This document shows positions 19,691 to 32,421 of a stretch of DNA of 64,000 nt, one piece after another; positions within the stretch are counted from its first letter, which is position 1, and the number at the start of each line of letters is the position of its first letter. This DNA is from Macrosoma leucophasiata (lineage: Eukaryota > Arthropoda > Insecta > Lepidoptera > Hedylidae). Below the pieces are notes generated by a model. That model did not search any database. It worked only from the letters and a program-made list of their open reading frames with translations, and was not told the origin of the DNA. Both the position numbers and the translations under genes were made by a program. The stretch lies in assembly GCA_036365455.1 (NCBI GenBank), contig JAWQUS010000009.1:3936001-4000000 (forward strand), written 5' to 3'.

Positions 19691-20398
19691 TTACTTCTTG
19701 GCGGCGCCCGCCTTTTTAGCGGCGGGCTTGGATTTGGGCGCTGCCGCAGCCTTCTTCGGTTTGGGAGCTTTCGGTTTCTTGGTAGGAGGTTTGGCGGTTT
19801 TCTTGGCCTTCGGAGCTGCGCTCTTGGACTTGGCGGGCGTGGCGGCCTTCTTGGCGGCTGCCGGCTTCTTCTTAGCGGCGGCTGGCTTCTTCTTTGCGGC
19901 GGCCGCCTTCTTGTCCTTAGTTGCGGCGGAAGACTTCGCTTTCGATGGCGAAGCGGATGATGAAGAGGCGGCTGCGGATTTCTTGCCACCCTTGGTTGCT
20001 GCGCCGCCCTTAGCACCTTTACCACCGGTCGGTTTCTTCGAGGCGGCGGCGGCGGCGGACTTAGACTCCAGCTTGAACGAACCGGACGCGCCCTTGCCCT
20101 TCGTCTGTATCAAAGCGCCGGATTCCACAGCACTCTTTAGATATTTTCTTATGAAAGGTGCCAGTTTCTCAGCGTCGACATCGTACTGTGCGGCTATATA
20201 TTTCTTGATGGCTTGGAGCGATGATCCGCTGCGCTCTTTCAGCTCCTTGATGGCACTGTTCACCATTTCACTGGTCTTCGGGTGAGTCGGTTTCGCCTTC
20301 GGTTTTTTCGCACCACCGGCCCCCGACGCGGAAGATTTCGGCTTCTTCGCGGGGGTCGCCGGCGCTGGAATATCGTTAGCTACGGCGGTATCGGCCAT
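19691..20398 (-). CDS. H1: Linker histone H1, unit 1
   Basis: 235 residues from the ATG at 20398. Short Ala/Pro/Lys tail, a winged-helix globular domain at about 38-110 ([17 protein letters not shown] through GASGSFKL), then a long Lys/Ala/Pro tail with [17 protein letters not shown] repeats. It binds linker DNA at the nucleosome dyad. The N-terminus starting MADTAV and the globular sequence resemble moth H1. A TATA-like TTTATACTTG lies at 20500-20491. The H1 upstream integration site is empty in this unit. Confidence 0.97.
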   Translation of the reverse strand: MADTAVANDIPAPATPAKKPKSSASGAGGAKKPKAKPTHPKTSEMVNSAIKELKERSGSSLQAIKKYIAAQYDVDAEKLAPFIRKYLKSAVESGALIQTKGKGASGSFKLESKSAAAAASKKPTGGKGAKGGAATKGGKKSAAASSSSASPSKAKSSAATKDKKAAAAKKKPAAAKKKPAAAKKAATPAKSKSAAPKAKKTAKPPTKKPKAPKPKKAAAAPKSKPAAKKAGAAKK

Positions 20399-21475
20399 TG
20401 TTATTCTAGATGTAATTATAAGGCAAAAAAATTAATTAATTACACACTGACACACGCGCACGCAACACACAAGCACTAACGCGAACGAGCCAAGTATAAA
20501 TTGTTGAATATTTAAAAGTAACAAGACGATATTTTTTTAGTTAGTTCTAAAAACAAACGCCAGTTAGCGCCACTGGTTAATAAGAATGAAACAACACCGT
20601 CACGAAATCCTCGATGCCGCAAGACGTTTTCTCGTACAGGCACATAAAACTTTTCACTAACACGTGTCTATTCGAAAGCTTTTTTTAAATAGAAATAATA
20701 TAATTGAAGATTAAAACGAGCATATTGCGCGATGCGCATGAGACTGGTTGAGTTTTGATAGAACACATTCAGCGCCCGATGTTGTTAGAGCGATGATATG
20801 AACGATTAAATTCTGTACTTGTCTTCGTACGAACCGGGACTCAAGTTTAAAATGATATTTTCTCTATTTAAAATCAATTTATTCGCATTGCGGTCGCGGT
20901 ATGTAAAGAGCGAAGGCCCCAACCTTATTTAGGATCGATTAACAGCCTACGTAAACCGTCCACGGGATGAATATCGAGACTCTCATGACGGAGGTCGTAA
21001 AACACGCGTCGTCAAGAAGCAAGCACGACTCCATCAAAGGGACGAGGCGAGGTAGGATAATCGAATATAGCGTCGTTCATATAACATAGAGAGATACTTA
21101 TTATATTCATATATATATATTTATATATAAATATATATAGTTATATACAAATGGGATCAATGATGAACGCTGAAATTAACCATGATTCCCTCGCGCCTCC
21201 AGCCGCATAGTACGCGAAGCGCGAATCAACGATGAAATTTATTTATGTTTGTACTCATATTGTAATTATCGTATATGTATAATATAATTATTGTAATTAT
21301 CATCATGTAACAACAACTACCACCACCACCAACCAATCTCTATATGTTGCTGACTAAAAGGTTGTCTGGAAGAAATCGCACTTTTTGCGATAAGACCGCC
21401 TTTTGTACTATTGTTCTTTCTTTTCTTGGTTTTATAATTTTGTTTATTTTTACCTGGTGTACAATAAAGTGTATG

Positions 21476-21511
<36 letters not shown>

Positions 21512-21773
21512 TATACACATACATACATTATTATTATAATATACATATATTTTTTTATACTTGGCTTATAATTCTTACATCCTACGACGATCTAGCTTTG
21601 TGATTTTGTGCATGTATCAATACACCTCGACAGATATGTATTTATTTATGTATGTATGTGTGTATGTATGTATGTATGTGCATGCATGTTATGAATTCAG
21701 AATATTTATAATAATTGACGCCTTGCATAGCGAAACTTGCATTACGTAAGATTGTATCAACTGATATATGTGC
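20399..21773. other. H1-H4 spacer, unit 1
   Basis: 1.37 kb of gene-free sequence holding the H1 promoter. The empty D target aaacaaacgcc is at 20551-20561. It also contains short AT dinucleotide stretches (about 21110-21140 and 21480-21510) and a TATG repeat near 21650-21680. I found no tRNA, snRNA or protein frame in it. Confidence 0.8.
20491..20500 (-). promoter_or_regulatory. TATA-like box of H1, unit 1
   Basis: Minus-strand TTTATACTTG, about 93-102 bp before the H1 ATG and about 60 bp downstream of the position where D has integrated in unit 3. Equivalent boxes lie at 44367-44376 and 57025-57034. Confidence 0.5.
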
Positions 21774-21789
21774 GGCCCTGAAAAGGGCC
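21774..21789 (-). promoter_or_regulatory. Histone 3' stem-loop of H4, unit 1
   Basis: GGCCCTTTTCAGGGCC on the minus strand, 203 nt past the H4 stop, the longest stop-to-loop distance in the unit. Confidence 0.95.
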
Positions 21790-21992
21790 TTTTTGTTAAA
21801 ACAATAATTGTTTCATTTCTCCTTTAATATCCCGTTGTGTGCGTGTGGATATAGATCAATGCTTATTGTGTGTACTTGCTTGCTTGCTTGCTTATCATTC
21901 ACGTGTTGTAACATTAATAATCGATCTTCAACGCACACGCAAGAGGAAAATGAAGATGAAGAAACAACGAAAGCCACGACGAACCATCTCCT

Positions 21993-22967
<975 letters not shown>

Positions 22968-22983
22968 GGCCCTGAAAAGGGCC
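22968..22983 (-). promoter_or_regulatory. Histone 3' stem-loop of H3, unit 2
   Basis: GGCCCTTTTCAGGGCC on the minus strand, at the same distance from the stop as in unit 1. Confidence 0.96.
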
Positions 22984-23030
22984 TTTTTTTTTTGTTTAGG
23001 TAGAGGTAGGTAATATTACCATGTACTTTT

Positions 23031-23477
<447 letters not shown>

Positions 23478-23557
23478 TTAATTAAGGAACAACGAGCCGA
23501 GTTGTTTACTAACGCGTCCGTCCAACGTACCTACGGTCGAATCTCTGAACGCTTCGC

Positions 23558-23593
<36 letters not shown>

Positions 23594-23661
23594 CGAATGG
23601 ACAGTGTTACTGTTGGCAAAGTGCCTCTACAGTGTAACCGGACAAAAGAGGCGCATAGCTC

Positions 23662-26600
23662 CTATGGGAGCTCGGCCTGGATTAACGTAGTTGGCACTTC
23701 AGCGCGAGTGCCTTGCGGCCGCACTGTAGTGCCCACTGCGTGGGGAGAAGGTGGCGACGAGCCTAAGGGCACCTCCGAACGAGGTACGGGCCTCGGCTTA
23801 GGGCGTCTGCCAGGGGGGGTTAATACTCGGCTCGGACTTGACCTGCGCACGGCAGAACGTGCGCTGGTCGTGAGAAATAAGGGTCCTCGTCGGCGCCGGC
23901 GCGGACGGTGTATCGATGTGGTGTGTGACTGTGTGTTCAGTGTGCGGGAGTCCTCTTCTGACAGAGGGGGGTTATTGACGGTAAAATCGTCATCGGGGTC
24001 GCCAAGTACATGGCGAGGCCTTCTAGTGACCTTCCTCCGGGAAGTTGAGGGGATATTTTTAGGAATGTAGTCGCACGCTTGTACGACTAGTGGGTTCGGG
24101 TGGTGCGGTGCTTTGTCAAAGTAGCGTCGCGACGCGCACTTAAAGTAGTGAGATATCGTTGGTAACTCGAGGTCTTTATGAAGATCTATATTGCGAACGT
24201 ATCGGGGCGCGCCCGTTGCGATTCGCATGAATCGGTTTTGAATCCTCTGTAGTTTATCGATATTCGTTTTACTAGTGTGCGCGAAAGCGACGCTAGCATA
24301 GGACATTATAGGACGTATACAAGCTTTGTAAATTGTCACTTTATGACGAAGTGCCATTTTACTAGCTTTTCCTATAAGTGGATAGAGGCGACCTAGTACG
24401 AAGGCCGCACGGTTTCGGACCACTTTTATGTGCTCCGCGAAAGTCATGGTGGAGTTAAATGTGACACCTAAGTATTTGACAGTTTTTTGCCATGGTATTG
24501 GCTTGTCATACATAGTAATTTCCCTTGGTCTAAGGGACGGGATGGGATGGGACTCAGTTGCGCCGCGGTAGAACACCACTGCTGCACTTTTAAGAGGATT
24601 GACGTCTATGCGCCATAGGCGAAACCATTTTCCAAGCTGCCTGGCGGCTTTTTGGAGACGTTCAGTGGCACGATCTAAATTCCTGCCGGTCGTATATAGA
24701 GCGGTATCATCCGCGAAAAGCGCTAATTCTACCTTACGTGGGCGAGGTACATCACTAGTAAATAGTGAGTACAATAGAGGGGAGAGCGCTGAGCCTTGCG
24801 GCACACCAGCTCGAAGAGGTCGGGAAGTAGATAGGGTACCTTCTACCCTGTATCTGAATGTGCGATTTGTGAGATAATCGCTTATTAGTCTTACTAGTCG
24901 GTCGGGCACCCCTAACCGGTAGAGCTTACAAATAAGCCCTTGGTGCCACACTTTATCAAATGCCTTGGCGACATCGAAAAAGAGGGCTGCGGTTGGATGG
25001 GGTCTTCGAAACTGGAGACCGGTCAGGATGTGCTCCGTCAGACGGTGCACTTGATGAACGCACGAGTGTTTTGGTCTAAAACCGAACTGCTCGTCCATCA
25101 GTATCTTTTTAGTGAGTGCCACTTCTTTTAATCTAGCTAGTATAAGCTTTTCGAAAATTTTGCCTAAAGTGTTAAGCAAGCTAATAGGGCGGTAACTGGA
25201 CGGTTCGGTACGGGGCTTGCCCGGTTTGTGAATACCGATAACCGTTGCCGCTTTCCAGATGTTCGGAAATGCGCAGTTACTTAATAGTACATTGTAAATG
25301 CAGACGAGTAAGTATAATAATGCGGGGGAGAGATGTTTAACCATTTTGTTGGTAATACCATCTTCCCCGGGAGATTTTTTACTATGTAAATGGTGCACTA
25401 TCTCCGTGACTTCCTCTAGGGTGACAGGGGGGATCGGATCGCCATCAGGGGGACGAGACAGTGCGGTCTCTACTTCCCTTTCCACCTCTTTGCGGTGTTT
25501 GGCATTAATTGGCGCTGTACTTGGTGTACATTGCGCTTCCAGACTGTCAGCTAAGCATTCGGCTTTTTCTGAATCGTCAAACGCAGGTACGTTTGTATTG
25601 GGACGGTTTAGGGGGGGCATGGTATTGAATACGTCGACCCCGATATATCGAGCAAAGCCCCAGTAAGCCTGGTGGCCCGGCTCGAGTTCGGACGTCTTTT
25701 TCCCCCACTGATCGTTGCGGATCTCGGTCATGCGCTCTTTAACCTCTCTTTCGAGGGAGCGCAATGTCCTCCGGCACTCTTCGGTGGGGTACGTATCGTA
25801 TGCTCTGATGGCGGCTCTTTTTTCCGTGATCAGCTCTCTGACATCCTCCGGGAGCTCCCAGCGACGATCGTTCGCCACTACGATCTCCCTTGAGCAGTCT
25901 TTGACGACTGTCTGGATGTGAGCAGTCACTAAATCGATAGCAGAGTTAGCGTCGTCTAACGACTCTATATTGTCGGGGATTTGGTCAAGGAGTGGGGAGC
26001 TGGTGGCCTCAAAGGCGTCTCCCAGTCTTCCCCAATCAATGATGGTCTTGGTCTTAGGGACCGCCGCCTCAGGCTGACCCAAGTGGATCAAGACTGGCCT
26101 GTGATCTGAGTCCAGGTCGTGTATGGTTTCAATGGAACGAAGGGTTAGCGTAACCCCCTTCAGAACAGAAATATCTAATACATCGGGTCTACAATTTATA
26201 TTATATGGATAATGAGTAGGCTCTATTGGTCCACAAATTTCATAATTAAAGACGTCAGTCAGTCCGTCTAGCTTTCGACCGTTACTATTGGTGACGGCAG
26301 AGTTCCAACGTGTATGCTTACTGTTAAGGTCGCCGCCTATGAATACGGCGCTACCTAGATCGAATAGAGCCTCCAGGTCGTCTCTGAGGATTGTCTTTAG
26401 TGGGCTTAGGTAAGCCGACACTATGACTAACGGACTGTGACCTGTCATTGCTATCTTACACACTGAGGCCTCGATATTCTCCAATTGTGGAGTTTCGAGG
26501 GGAACACAGTGTAGGCTATTTTTGTAATAAATGATGGTCCCACCGCCGCGTTTATTTAACCTATCGTTCCGCACCGAACGATAGTTCGCGATCTTAGGGG

Positions 26601-26763
26601 TGCTTCTAGCCGGAGCTAAGAATGTTTCCTGTATTAGGAAGACATCTATCTCATGTGACTGCGCAAACTCCCTGACCTGATCTAGTTGACGACTCAGGCC
26701 GTTTGCGTTAAATATAGCGAGACTTAATGCTCGCGGTTTACACCTACAAGTGGACTTATCCAT
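23662..26763 (-). CDS. Family A ORF2, copy 2
   Basis: 1033 residues, intact endonuclease and RT with FADD. It differs from copy 1 by Ile instead of Asn after the AFDKVWHQGL block, Gln for Lys in the AARKLGKW segment, and Arg for Gly in the C-terminal tail. It has the same ATGGATAA overlap with ORF1. Confidence 0.93.
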   Translation of the reverse strand: MDKSTCRCKPRALSLAIFNANGLSRQLDQVREFAQSHEIDVFLIQETFLAPARSTPKIANYRSVRNDRLNKRGGGTIIYYKNSLHCVPLETPQLENIEASVCKIAMTGHSPLVIVSAYLSPLKTILRDDLEALFDLGSAVFIGGDLNSKHTRWNSAVTNSNGRKLDGLTDVFNYEICGPIEPTHYPYNINCRPDVLDISVLKGVTLTLRSIETIHDLDSDHRPVLIHLGQPEAAVPKTKTIIDWGRLGDAFEATSSPLLDQIPDNIESLDDANSAIDLVTAHIQTVVKDCSREIVVANDRRWELPEDVRELITEKRAAIRAYDTYPTEECRRTLRSLEREVKERMTEIRNDQWGKKTSELEPGHQAYWGFARYIGVDVFNTMPPLNRPNTNVPAFDDSEKAECLADSLEAQCTPSTAPINAKHRKEVEREVETALSRPPDGDPIPPVTLEEVTEIVHHLHSKKSPGEDGITNKMVKHLSPALLYLLVCIYNVLLSNCAFPNIWKAATVIGIHKPGKPRTEPSSYRPISLLNTLGKIFEKLILARLKEVALTKKILMDEQFGFRPKHSCVHQVHRLTEHILTGLQFRRPHPTAALFFDVAKAFDKVWHQGLICKLYRLGVPDRLVRLISDYLTNRTFRYRVEGTLSTSRPLRAGVPQGSALSPLLYSLFTSDVPRPRKVELALFADDTALYTTGRNLDRATERLQKAARQLGKWFRLWRIDVNPLKSAAVVFYRGATESHPIPSLRPREITMYDKPIPWQKTVKYLGVTFNSTMTFAEHIKVVRNRAAFVLGRLYPLIGKASKMALRHKVTIYKACIRPIMSYASVAFAHTSKTNIDKLQRIQNRFMRIATGAPRYVRNIDLHKDLELPTISHYFKCASRRYFDKAPHHPNPLVVQACDYIPKNIPSTSRRKVTRRPRHVLGDPDDDFTVNNPPLSEEDSRTLNTQSHTTSIHRPRRRRRGPLFLTTSARSAVRRSSPSRVLTPPGRRPKPRPVPRSEVPLGSSPPSPHAVGTTVRPQGTRAEVPTTLIQAELP

Positions 26764-28393
26764 TGTAGGTGCCTAAGGGGTGGGAGGAGGGACGGGGAGC
26801 GGCGGTGAATTTATACTCGCCGATCCTATCAAGTAGGTCGGCGTAGTGCGTAATCACCGCGCACCTGTTTCTGTGATCGCCGTTTGTGCCTGCGATGGCG
26901 TGGGCGAATTCACGGAATTCCTTCATGTCGAAGGTTCCTAGAAAATCGAAGGCCTCCGCGATTACGTGCGCGTCGGCCGACATTGGGGGAGCGGACTTAG
27001 GTTTGATGGGCCTGGCCGCTGGTGGGGGGCGCCTCTGTCCCATAGATTGGGGGGCAGCCACCTTGGGGGTGCGCGCCTGCGACACCATGCTCGGGGGCTT
27101 GGCCCAGGCATTAGGGGTCGCAGGGGGCGCGGTGGAAAAGTGCGGTGAAGCACTTACATTGATGACTCGTTTGTTAGGAGTCGGAGTTGGCCGCTTGACC
27201 ACCGCGATTTTAGCCTGCACCTGCGATGGCGCGGGTGCGTGGGCTTGCGGCGGTGCGGCCCTAGCGCTAGGGGCCTTGCGGCCCCTACCGCCTCTGGTGC
27301 CACGCGCTTTGCGGCGTGGGGCGCGTGGGCAACCGCGGTAGTTCGCGGTGTGCCCCGTCTGGCCGCAAAGTATGCAGCTCGGGGGCTCCTCACACGGTTT
27401 GGGGCGAGGGCAGTCTGCCGTGCCGTGGTCCCCGGTGCATTTGACGCACCTGGGGCGGGCGTAGCAATTACGGGCAGAGTGTCCGTAAAGTTGGCACCTG
27501 TGGCATTGTCCGAGGAGCCCACGGTTGCGTGGTGCTTCTACCCGGATGCCAGTGAGGCTGCATATGGAGGTTAGCCCATAGACACTCTTTCCATGGGGGG
27601 TCAGGGGCAGGGTTAGGAGTACCATATCGTACGGCTCCTTCGTACGGCCATCGTACATCCGGTGCACCTCTTGCACCGGGTAGTTCTGGGCCAGCAGATC
27701 CTCCTTGATGAGGTCTGTGCCCAGCTCCTTCGGGACGCGTCGCACCACGACGCGGAGCTGACGCTCTTCTTCTAAGGCATAGGTGTGGAACCCTATGTTG
27801 TCTGTGCGAAGCAGACGGGTGAGTGCACGGTGGTCGGCGCCAGTGCAACAGAGAATCCGAATTCCCTGTGGGGTGTTCGTCGCATGGGTGAATGCGACCT
27901 TTTGTGCGCGCATGATGCGCGACACGCGGTCCCATTCTCCCTTCTCGCGCAAGTAAATGGGCGGAGGCGGCTTCGGCTTTCTGGCCGGCGCCTCGGGGAC
28001 TTGGGAGGGCCCCTGGGATGGTTGGCTGCGCGAGATGTCGCGCGCCTCGCCATCATGGGCCATGGGGACGGGAGAGGGGCTCTTAGGGCCCTCTGGGGAT
28101 AGGGGCGTCTCGGCGGCCCTCTTCGGAGGCGGAGGGGAAGCCATCTTGCGCCCCTTACGCTTTCCGGAAACCGGAATAAAGTCCGAGTCGTCCGAGTCCA
28201 CTTCGGACTCGGAGCGGGAAGGTGGGAGCACCGAAGACATTTCGGCGTCCGGGGAGAGCGGCGACTCTAAGTCAGCCTGCGTCTGGGCGGGGGACTCCTG
28301 CGCCAGATGGGCCTGGAGGTCCTCGAAAATGGCGCTGTGCTGGTTCTTAAGGAACTGCAGCACTGCTGCCAGCATTTGGCTGGTATCAGCCAT
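26756..28393 (-). CDS. Family A ORF1, copy 2
   Basis: 545 residues, intact, with three zinc knuckles. It has Lys instead of Gln in the C-terminal AARPIQPKSAPP segment. Confidence 0.92.
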   Translation of the reverse strand: MADTSQMLAAVLQFLKNQHSAIFEDLQAHLAQESPAQTQADLESPLSPDAEMSSVLPPSRSESEVDSDDSDFIPVSGKRKGRKMASPPPPKRAAETPLSPEGPKSPSPVPMAHDGEARDISRSQPSQGPSQVPEAPARKPKPPPPIYLREKGEWDRVSRIMRAQKVAFTHATNTPQGIRILCCTGADHRALTRLLRTDNIGFHTYALEEERQLRVVVRRVPKELGTDLIKEDLLAQNYPVQEVHRMYDGRTKEPYDMVLLTLPLTPHGKSVYGLTSICSLTGIRVEAPRNRGLLGQCHRCQLYGHSARNCYARPRCVKCTGDHGTADCPRPKPCEEPPSCILCGQTGHTANYRGCPRAPRRKARGTRGGRGRKAPSARAAPPQAHAPAPSQVQAKIAVVKRPTPTPNKRVINVSASPHFSTAPPATPNAWAKPPSMVSQARTPKVAAPQSMGQRRPPPAARPIKPKSAPPMSADAHVIAEAFDFLGTFDMKEFREFAHAIAGTNGDHRNRCAVITHYADLLDRIGEYKFTAAPRPSSHPLGTYNG

Positions 28394-29583
28394 CTTGCGC
28401 TATGCGCAGAAAGAAAGTGTAACTCCCTGCCCGCTCGGGGCAGGGAGGTGTGTGCCTTTCACTTATCTGATCCGGGATTTGTGAGTCCCGGTTGTGTACC
28501 TATAACCTAGCTAGTGTAATAACAACCACTTACCTCGGTCCGGTCGGCTTGCGCCCGGACGGATAGTCCTAACACTAACCGATCCGACACCACAACTAAC
28601 TAAAACGCGTAACCTACGACCCTACGTAACCGCTTGAACAGTCCGTAGCGTACACGTCGGAGCACTGAGCACTACACTAAACGAACGCGAATAGACACCA
28701 CGAAACAGGAGAACCTAAGACGCAGCACCGAGAAGCGTTCGCAGCGAGAGGGCTTGACGGGCACAACACAAAAATGGACTCGTCCGAAATGGACTCGTCC
28801 GTAGCGGGGACTATGATAGCTAGTAGTCACGTCACGTGAGTGAGTGAGTGAGAGAGCGCGATAGTTCTTGTTCGGTACGGAGTGAGCGCGACAAGCGTGC
28901 GCTCGAGACAGACACCAAGCAAGAACTTCCGCTTCGCGAAAAAAAAAAAAAATTCAATTTCGAATTTCTATATTTAGGTGTGATAGTTATTTACAAATCA
29001 TTACTTAAGAATAGCTTAACTAATGACAATATTGATCTTAGTTTCTAGGTATAAGAATACTTAATCCTACGACCCTATATAATGCAAATTAAATTATACA
29101 AAACTACTTTCCCGGATATGATATTTGTGATATTTACATGTTCTTAAGTTGTTTGCTAGGAAACATAAGAAAACCTAGCTTAGTGCTATTGAGCTTAACC
29201 TATGACTAGAGGGGAGGTGATGGATGATATTATGTACAATGAGGGAATTGTTATTATACTAACAATTGTTGGTGGGGTTGTTTGGGGTAGGAGATGTGTG
29301 GGGTGATGATGTCTAAAGACGAGGGAGGGGGGGGGGGGGGCGAGGGGAGGGGGGGGGGGCTGAGGGGTGAGGGGTGAGGGCAGGGGGGCGAGGGGAGGGG
29401 GGGCTGAGGGGTGAGGGCAGGGGGGAGCGGAAGGTGTATTTACAAGGAGGATGAGGGGAATGAAACACTGTCGCCTACCTTTATACAATTCAATTTTCTA
29501 ATGACTTAGCTTTATTTATTAAATATTACTCTAAACCAACTACAGGTTGGTTGTACATTCATTATGTTTTTTGTATAATTTAA

Positions 29584-32421
29584 TCATGAACTCGTGTGTG
29601 CCCGGTGAGTGTCGGGGAAGTGTTCTGATAGTTCTATAAATTTATGGTGTGGGAACGGGTATTTATAGCGCGCGAGGGATAGGCAGTACTCCGTGAGGTG
29701 TCTATTTTTGCACGTATTCCGAAGTGCCGGGTTTCCTTTTCCCTTATTGATACGCAAAAGCGTTCTGTAGAATACAGCGGACGCGTTATGTATATATTTA
29801 TGTATTGGCAGAATGCCGTGTCTAGCATGAAGACGTTTTAAATTTGTTCGCGGGTGAGTCCGGTATATGATGCGTAATGCTTTATTTTGTATTGTTTGAA
29901 GGTTTTTTATATGTGTATGAGCGGCGTTGTTCCATACCGGACACGCGTAAGTTATGATAGGGCGTATGTATGACTGGTATAGTATACGTTTGTTATGAGT
30001 GGATAAAAGGGAATTTTTATTAAATATTAGCCGTAAGGCACTCATGCCGGTGAGTGCTTTAGACTTTGTTGCATTAATGTGGGGCCTCCATTTTAGTTTG
30101 TGATCGAGTGTTAGACCCAGGTATTTAACTTGGTTCTTCCACTCGATCGTCTGTCCGTTAATGTTTAGTCTCGGGAGTGAGCTACTTGTTATATGACGTT
30201 TAGTGAAATAAATAGCTTCGGTTTTATTTTCATTTACTTTGAGTTTCCACTTATTAAAATAATTGGTAGTGGTAAGGAGGGCTTTGTTTAGTTTGTTTTT
30301 GATCGAGTTATGTTTTGACCCCGAAGCTAGGTAGGCAGTGTCGTCAGCATATAGGGTCAGGACAGTGCCAGGGGTTTTTGGGATGTCATTTATAAAGACT
30401 GCAAATAATTTAGGTGCTAGTATGGAGCCCTGGGGCACGCCCGCCACCACGGGGTGGGGGGGTGATAGAGCATTTTTAACTTTAACTTTAATAATTCTGT
30501 TAGTGAGGAATGATTTAATCAGCTGGCAGTATTCATAGGGAGTTTCTGCCAGTATCAGTTTGTGTATTAAGCCTTCGTGCCATACGGTGTCGAAGGCTTT
30601 TTCCAGGTCTAGTAGTACCATACCAGTGTCGTAGTTTCTGTTGGCGGAGAGTTGTACGTGCTCCACGACCCTTGCCAGTTGGTGTGTAGTTGCGTGTGAC
30701 CTTCGGAAACCAAATTGTTCGTCAGGTAGACAATTTTCGATGTGTGAGTGAATTCTGTTTTGAATTAGATTTTCCAGAATTTTACTCATAGTACATAAAA
30801 GACTAATTGGCCTGTAACTGGCCGGCAATGTGGGGTCTTTGCCTGGTTTATGAATCGGAAATATAACGGCTATTTTCCAAGTTGTGGGGAAGTACATTAA
30901 TCTAAAGCAAGCTGTATAGATATTAGCTAGGTAGTCAATAGCCTTGGATGGTAAGTGTTTTAGAAGTATATTTTGGATGTCATCGTGGCCTGGGGCCTTG
31001 CGTGGTTTAATATATCTAAGTATACATCTAATCTCGCGTGAATAAACTGGCAGGGGGGCGGGGGGCCCGTGAGTGTTATTTAGCTGGCTAGTCGATTCTA
31101 GCACTGTTGTTTCTATGTCAGGGTCGCGGTACCCAGTGGTCAAGCGATGTTGACTTTCGTAATTTGTACCTAGCGCTTCTGCTTTCTCAGCATCCGTTAG
31201 GGCCGGCCCGTTTGGAGTGTTGAAGCATGGCAGAGGTGTGTAAGTTGTTTTTAAGCGGCGCGAAAATTGCCAGAGTGAATTGTCTTTAGTATTTAGTTTT
31301 TCAACTTTATTATTCCACTCGTTGCTGGCAAGTGCTTTGATTTTAAAGTTAATTTGATTTTGGAGTGAATTAATCACATAATTAAATCGTGTGGTGTGTA
31401 GCCTTTGCCTTTGATGACGAATTTGGTTTTTTAATTTTATTAGTCGCGAGATGTGCGCAGGCAGTTTTTGTGTGGGTTTTTGTTTTAGTGTAGGGACGGA
31501 GTTAGACCTAGCCGAAGTGATGCAGTCTGTCAGTGTGTCTATTGCGCTGTCTATTTGCGCAGTCTGATTTAATGTTAGTGAACCGGGGGATGGGAGGGTG
31601 TAATTTATTTGTACTTTAAACTGATCCCAATCGGCCTCTCCGTATTTAAAAATGGGGCGGGAGGGGCGTGTTATGGGGGAATTTAGTTCAAATATTATGG
31701 GACAGTGATCGGATAGAATATCTAGGGTCGTGGGGTCCGTTATGTCAGTGATGTTTTTAGCTAAAGTGAGCTGTAGTTTGGCGGCAGAGTGCCGGGGGTT
31801 GGCGGGATAGTGGGTCGGCTTGTCAGGAATGAGCAAGTCAAAGTCGTGACCCGTAAGATAGTTAAAGAGTCGCCTGCCATTGTGATTAGCCCCCGGGCTA
31901 TCCCAATGATTATGGCGGGCGTTGAAATCGCCGGAGCATATGACTTTAGTATCTAGGGAGAGAGCTTTCCCTATTGCAGTAGTTATTCTATTGTCTTGTT
32001 TGGGACAATAGAAACTTACTAAAGTGATTTCAGGTTGTCTGTATTGAGATTCTAACTTAATAGCGATCATCTCACAAACCTCATGATCCACCGGCGGTAG
32101 GAGGTAGTGTGGGATGTCGTTTTTAATAAGGATGGCTACTCCGCCTGAGGCTTGGGTCGTAGTGACCCTGTCTCTTCGGTAGCATGAGTAGCCCGGAAAT
32201 GAGATGCGTTCGTTACTTTTAAGATGAGTTTCTTGAATGAGAGCAATGTCTATGTGGTGTGTACCTAGCAAGTGTGTGAGTTCACGTTTCTTACAACGAA
32301 TACCGTTAATGTTAAGTGACGCGACCCTTTTCCTGCGGGGCGCGTCGCTTGGGGATGTCGATGCGTCCTCTTCAAGCTCTGCTGGTGAATTGGAGCACGA
32401 CGAACAGCTGTTCCTCGAGCG
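29584..32421 (-). CDS. Family B ORF2, copy 3
   Basis: Intact endonuclease and RT with the same protein as copies 1 and 2. The open frame again has no ATG before the first endonuclease motif. Confidence 0.9.
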   Translation of the reverse strand, partial: RSRNSCSSCSNSPAELEEDASTSPSDAPRRKRVASLNINGIRCKKRELTHLLGTHHIDIALIQETHLKSNERISFPGYSCYRRDRVTTTQASGGVAILIKNDIPHYLLPPVDHEVCEMIAIKLESQYRQPEITLVSFYCPKQDNRITTAIGKALSLDTKVICSGDFNARHNHWDSPGANHNGRRLFNYLTGHDFDLLIPDKPTHYPANPRHSAAKLQLTLAKNITDITDPTTLDILSDHCPIIFELNSPITRPSRPIFKYGEADWDQFKVQINYTLPSPGSLTLNQTAQIDSAIDTLTDCITSARSNSVPTLKQKPTQKLPAHISRLIKLKNQIRHQRQRLHTTRFNYVINSLQNQINFKIKALASNEWNNKVEKLNTKDNSLWQFSRRLKTTYTPLPCFNTPNGPALTDAEKAEALGTNYESQHRLTTGYRDPDIETTVLESTSQLNNTHGPPAPLPVYSREIRCILRYIKPRKAPGHDDIQNILLKHLPSKAIDYLANIYTACFRLMYFPTTWKIAVIFPIHKPGKDPTLPASYRPISLLCTMSKILENLIQNRIHSHIENCLPDEQFGFRRSHATTHQLARVVEHVQLSANRNYDTGMVLLDLEKAFDTVWHEGLIHKLILAETPYEYCQLIKSFLTNRIIKVKVKNALSPPHPVVAGVPQGSILAPKLFAVFINDIPKTPGTVLTLYADDTAYLASGSKHNSIKNKLNKALLTTTNYFNKWKLKVNENKTEAIYFTKRHITSSSLPRLNINGQTIEWKNQVKYLGLTLDHKLKWRPHINATKSKALTGMSALRLIFNKNSLLSTHNKRILYQSYIRPIITYACPVWNNAAHTHIKNLQTIQNKALRIIYRTHPRTNLKRLHARHGILPIHKYIHNASAVFYRTLLRINKGKGNPALRNTCKNRHLTEYCLSLARYKYPFPHHKFIELSEHFPDTHRAHTSS

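Larger units (their letters stand above)
23559..28929 (-). mobile_element. Family A retrotransposon, copy 2 (H3 promoter site)
   Basis: About 5.37 kb with a 35-nt poly(A) tail (T-run 23559-23593). The left target copy is at 23549-23558. The right junction reads ttc|cgcttcgcg (28930-28938), unlike the ttacg of copy 1 and the ttacactacg of copy 3. It carries more base differences than copies 1 and 3 have from each other. The different junction, tail length and SNPs suggest a separate integration event. Confidence 0.92.

Noticed and set aside
19698..20285. 195-codon plus-strand frame antisense to H1
   Set aside because: Shadow of the Lys/Ala-rich H1 coding sequence; composition fully explained by the opposite strand. 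The same applies in units 2 and 3.
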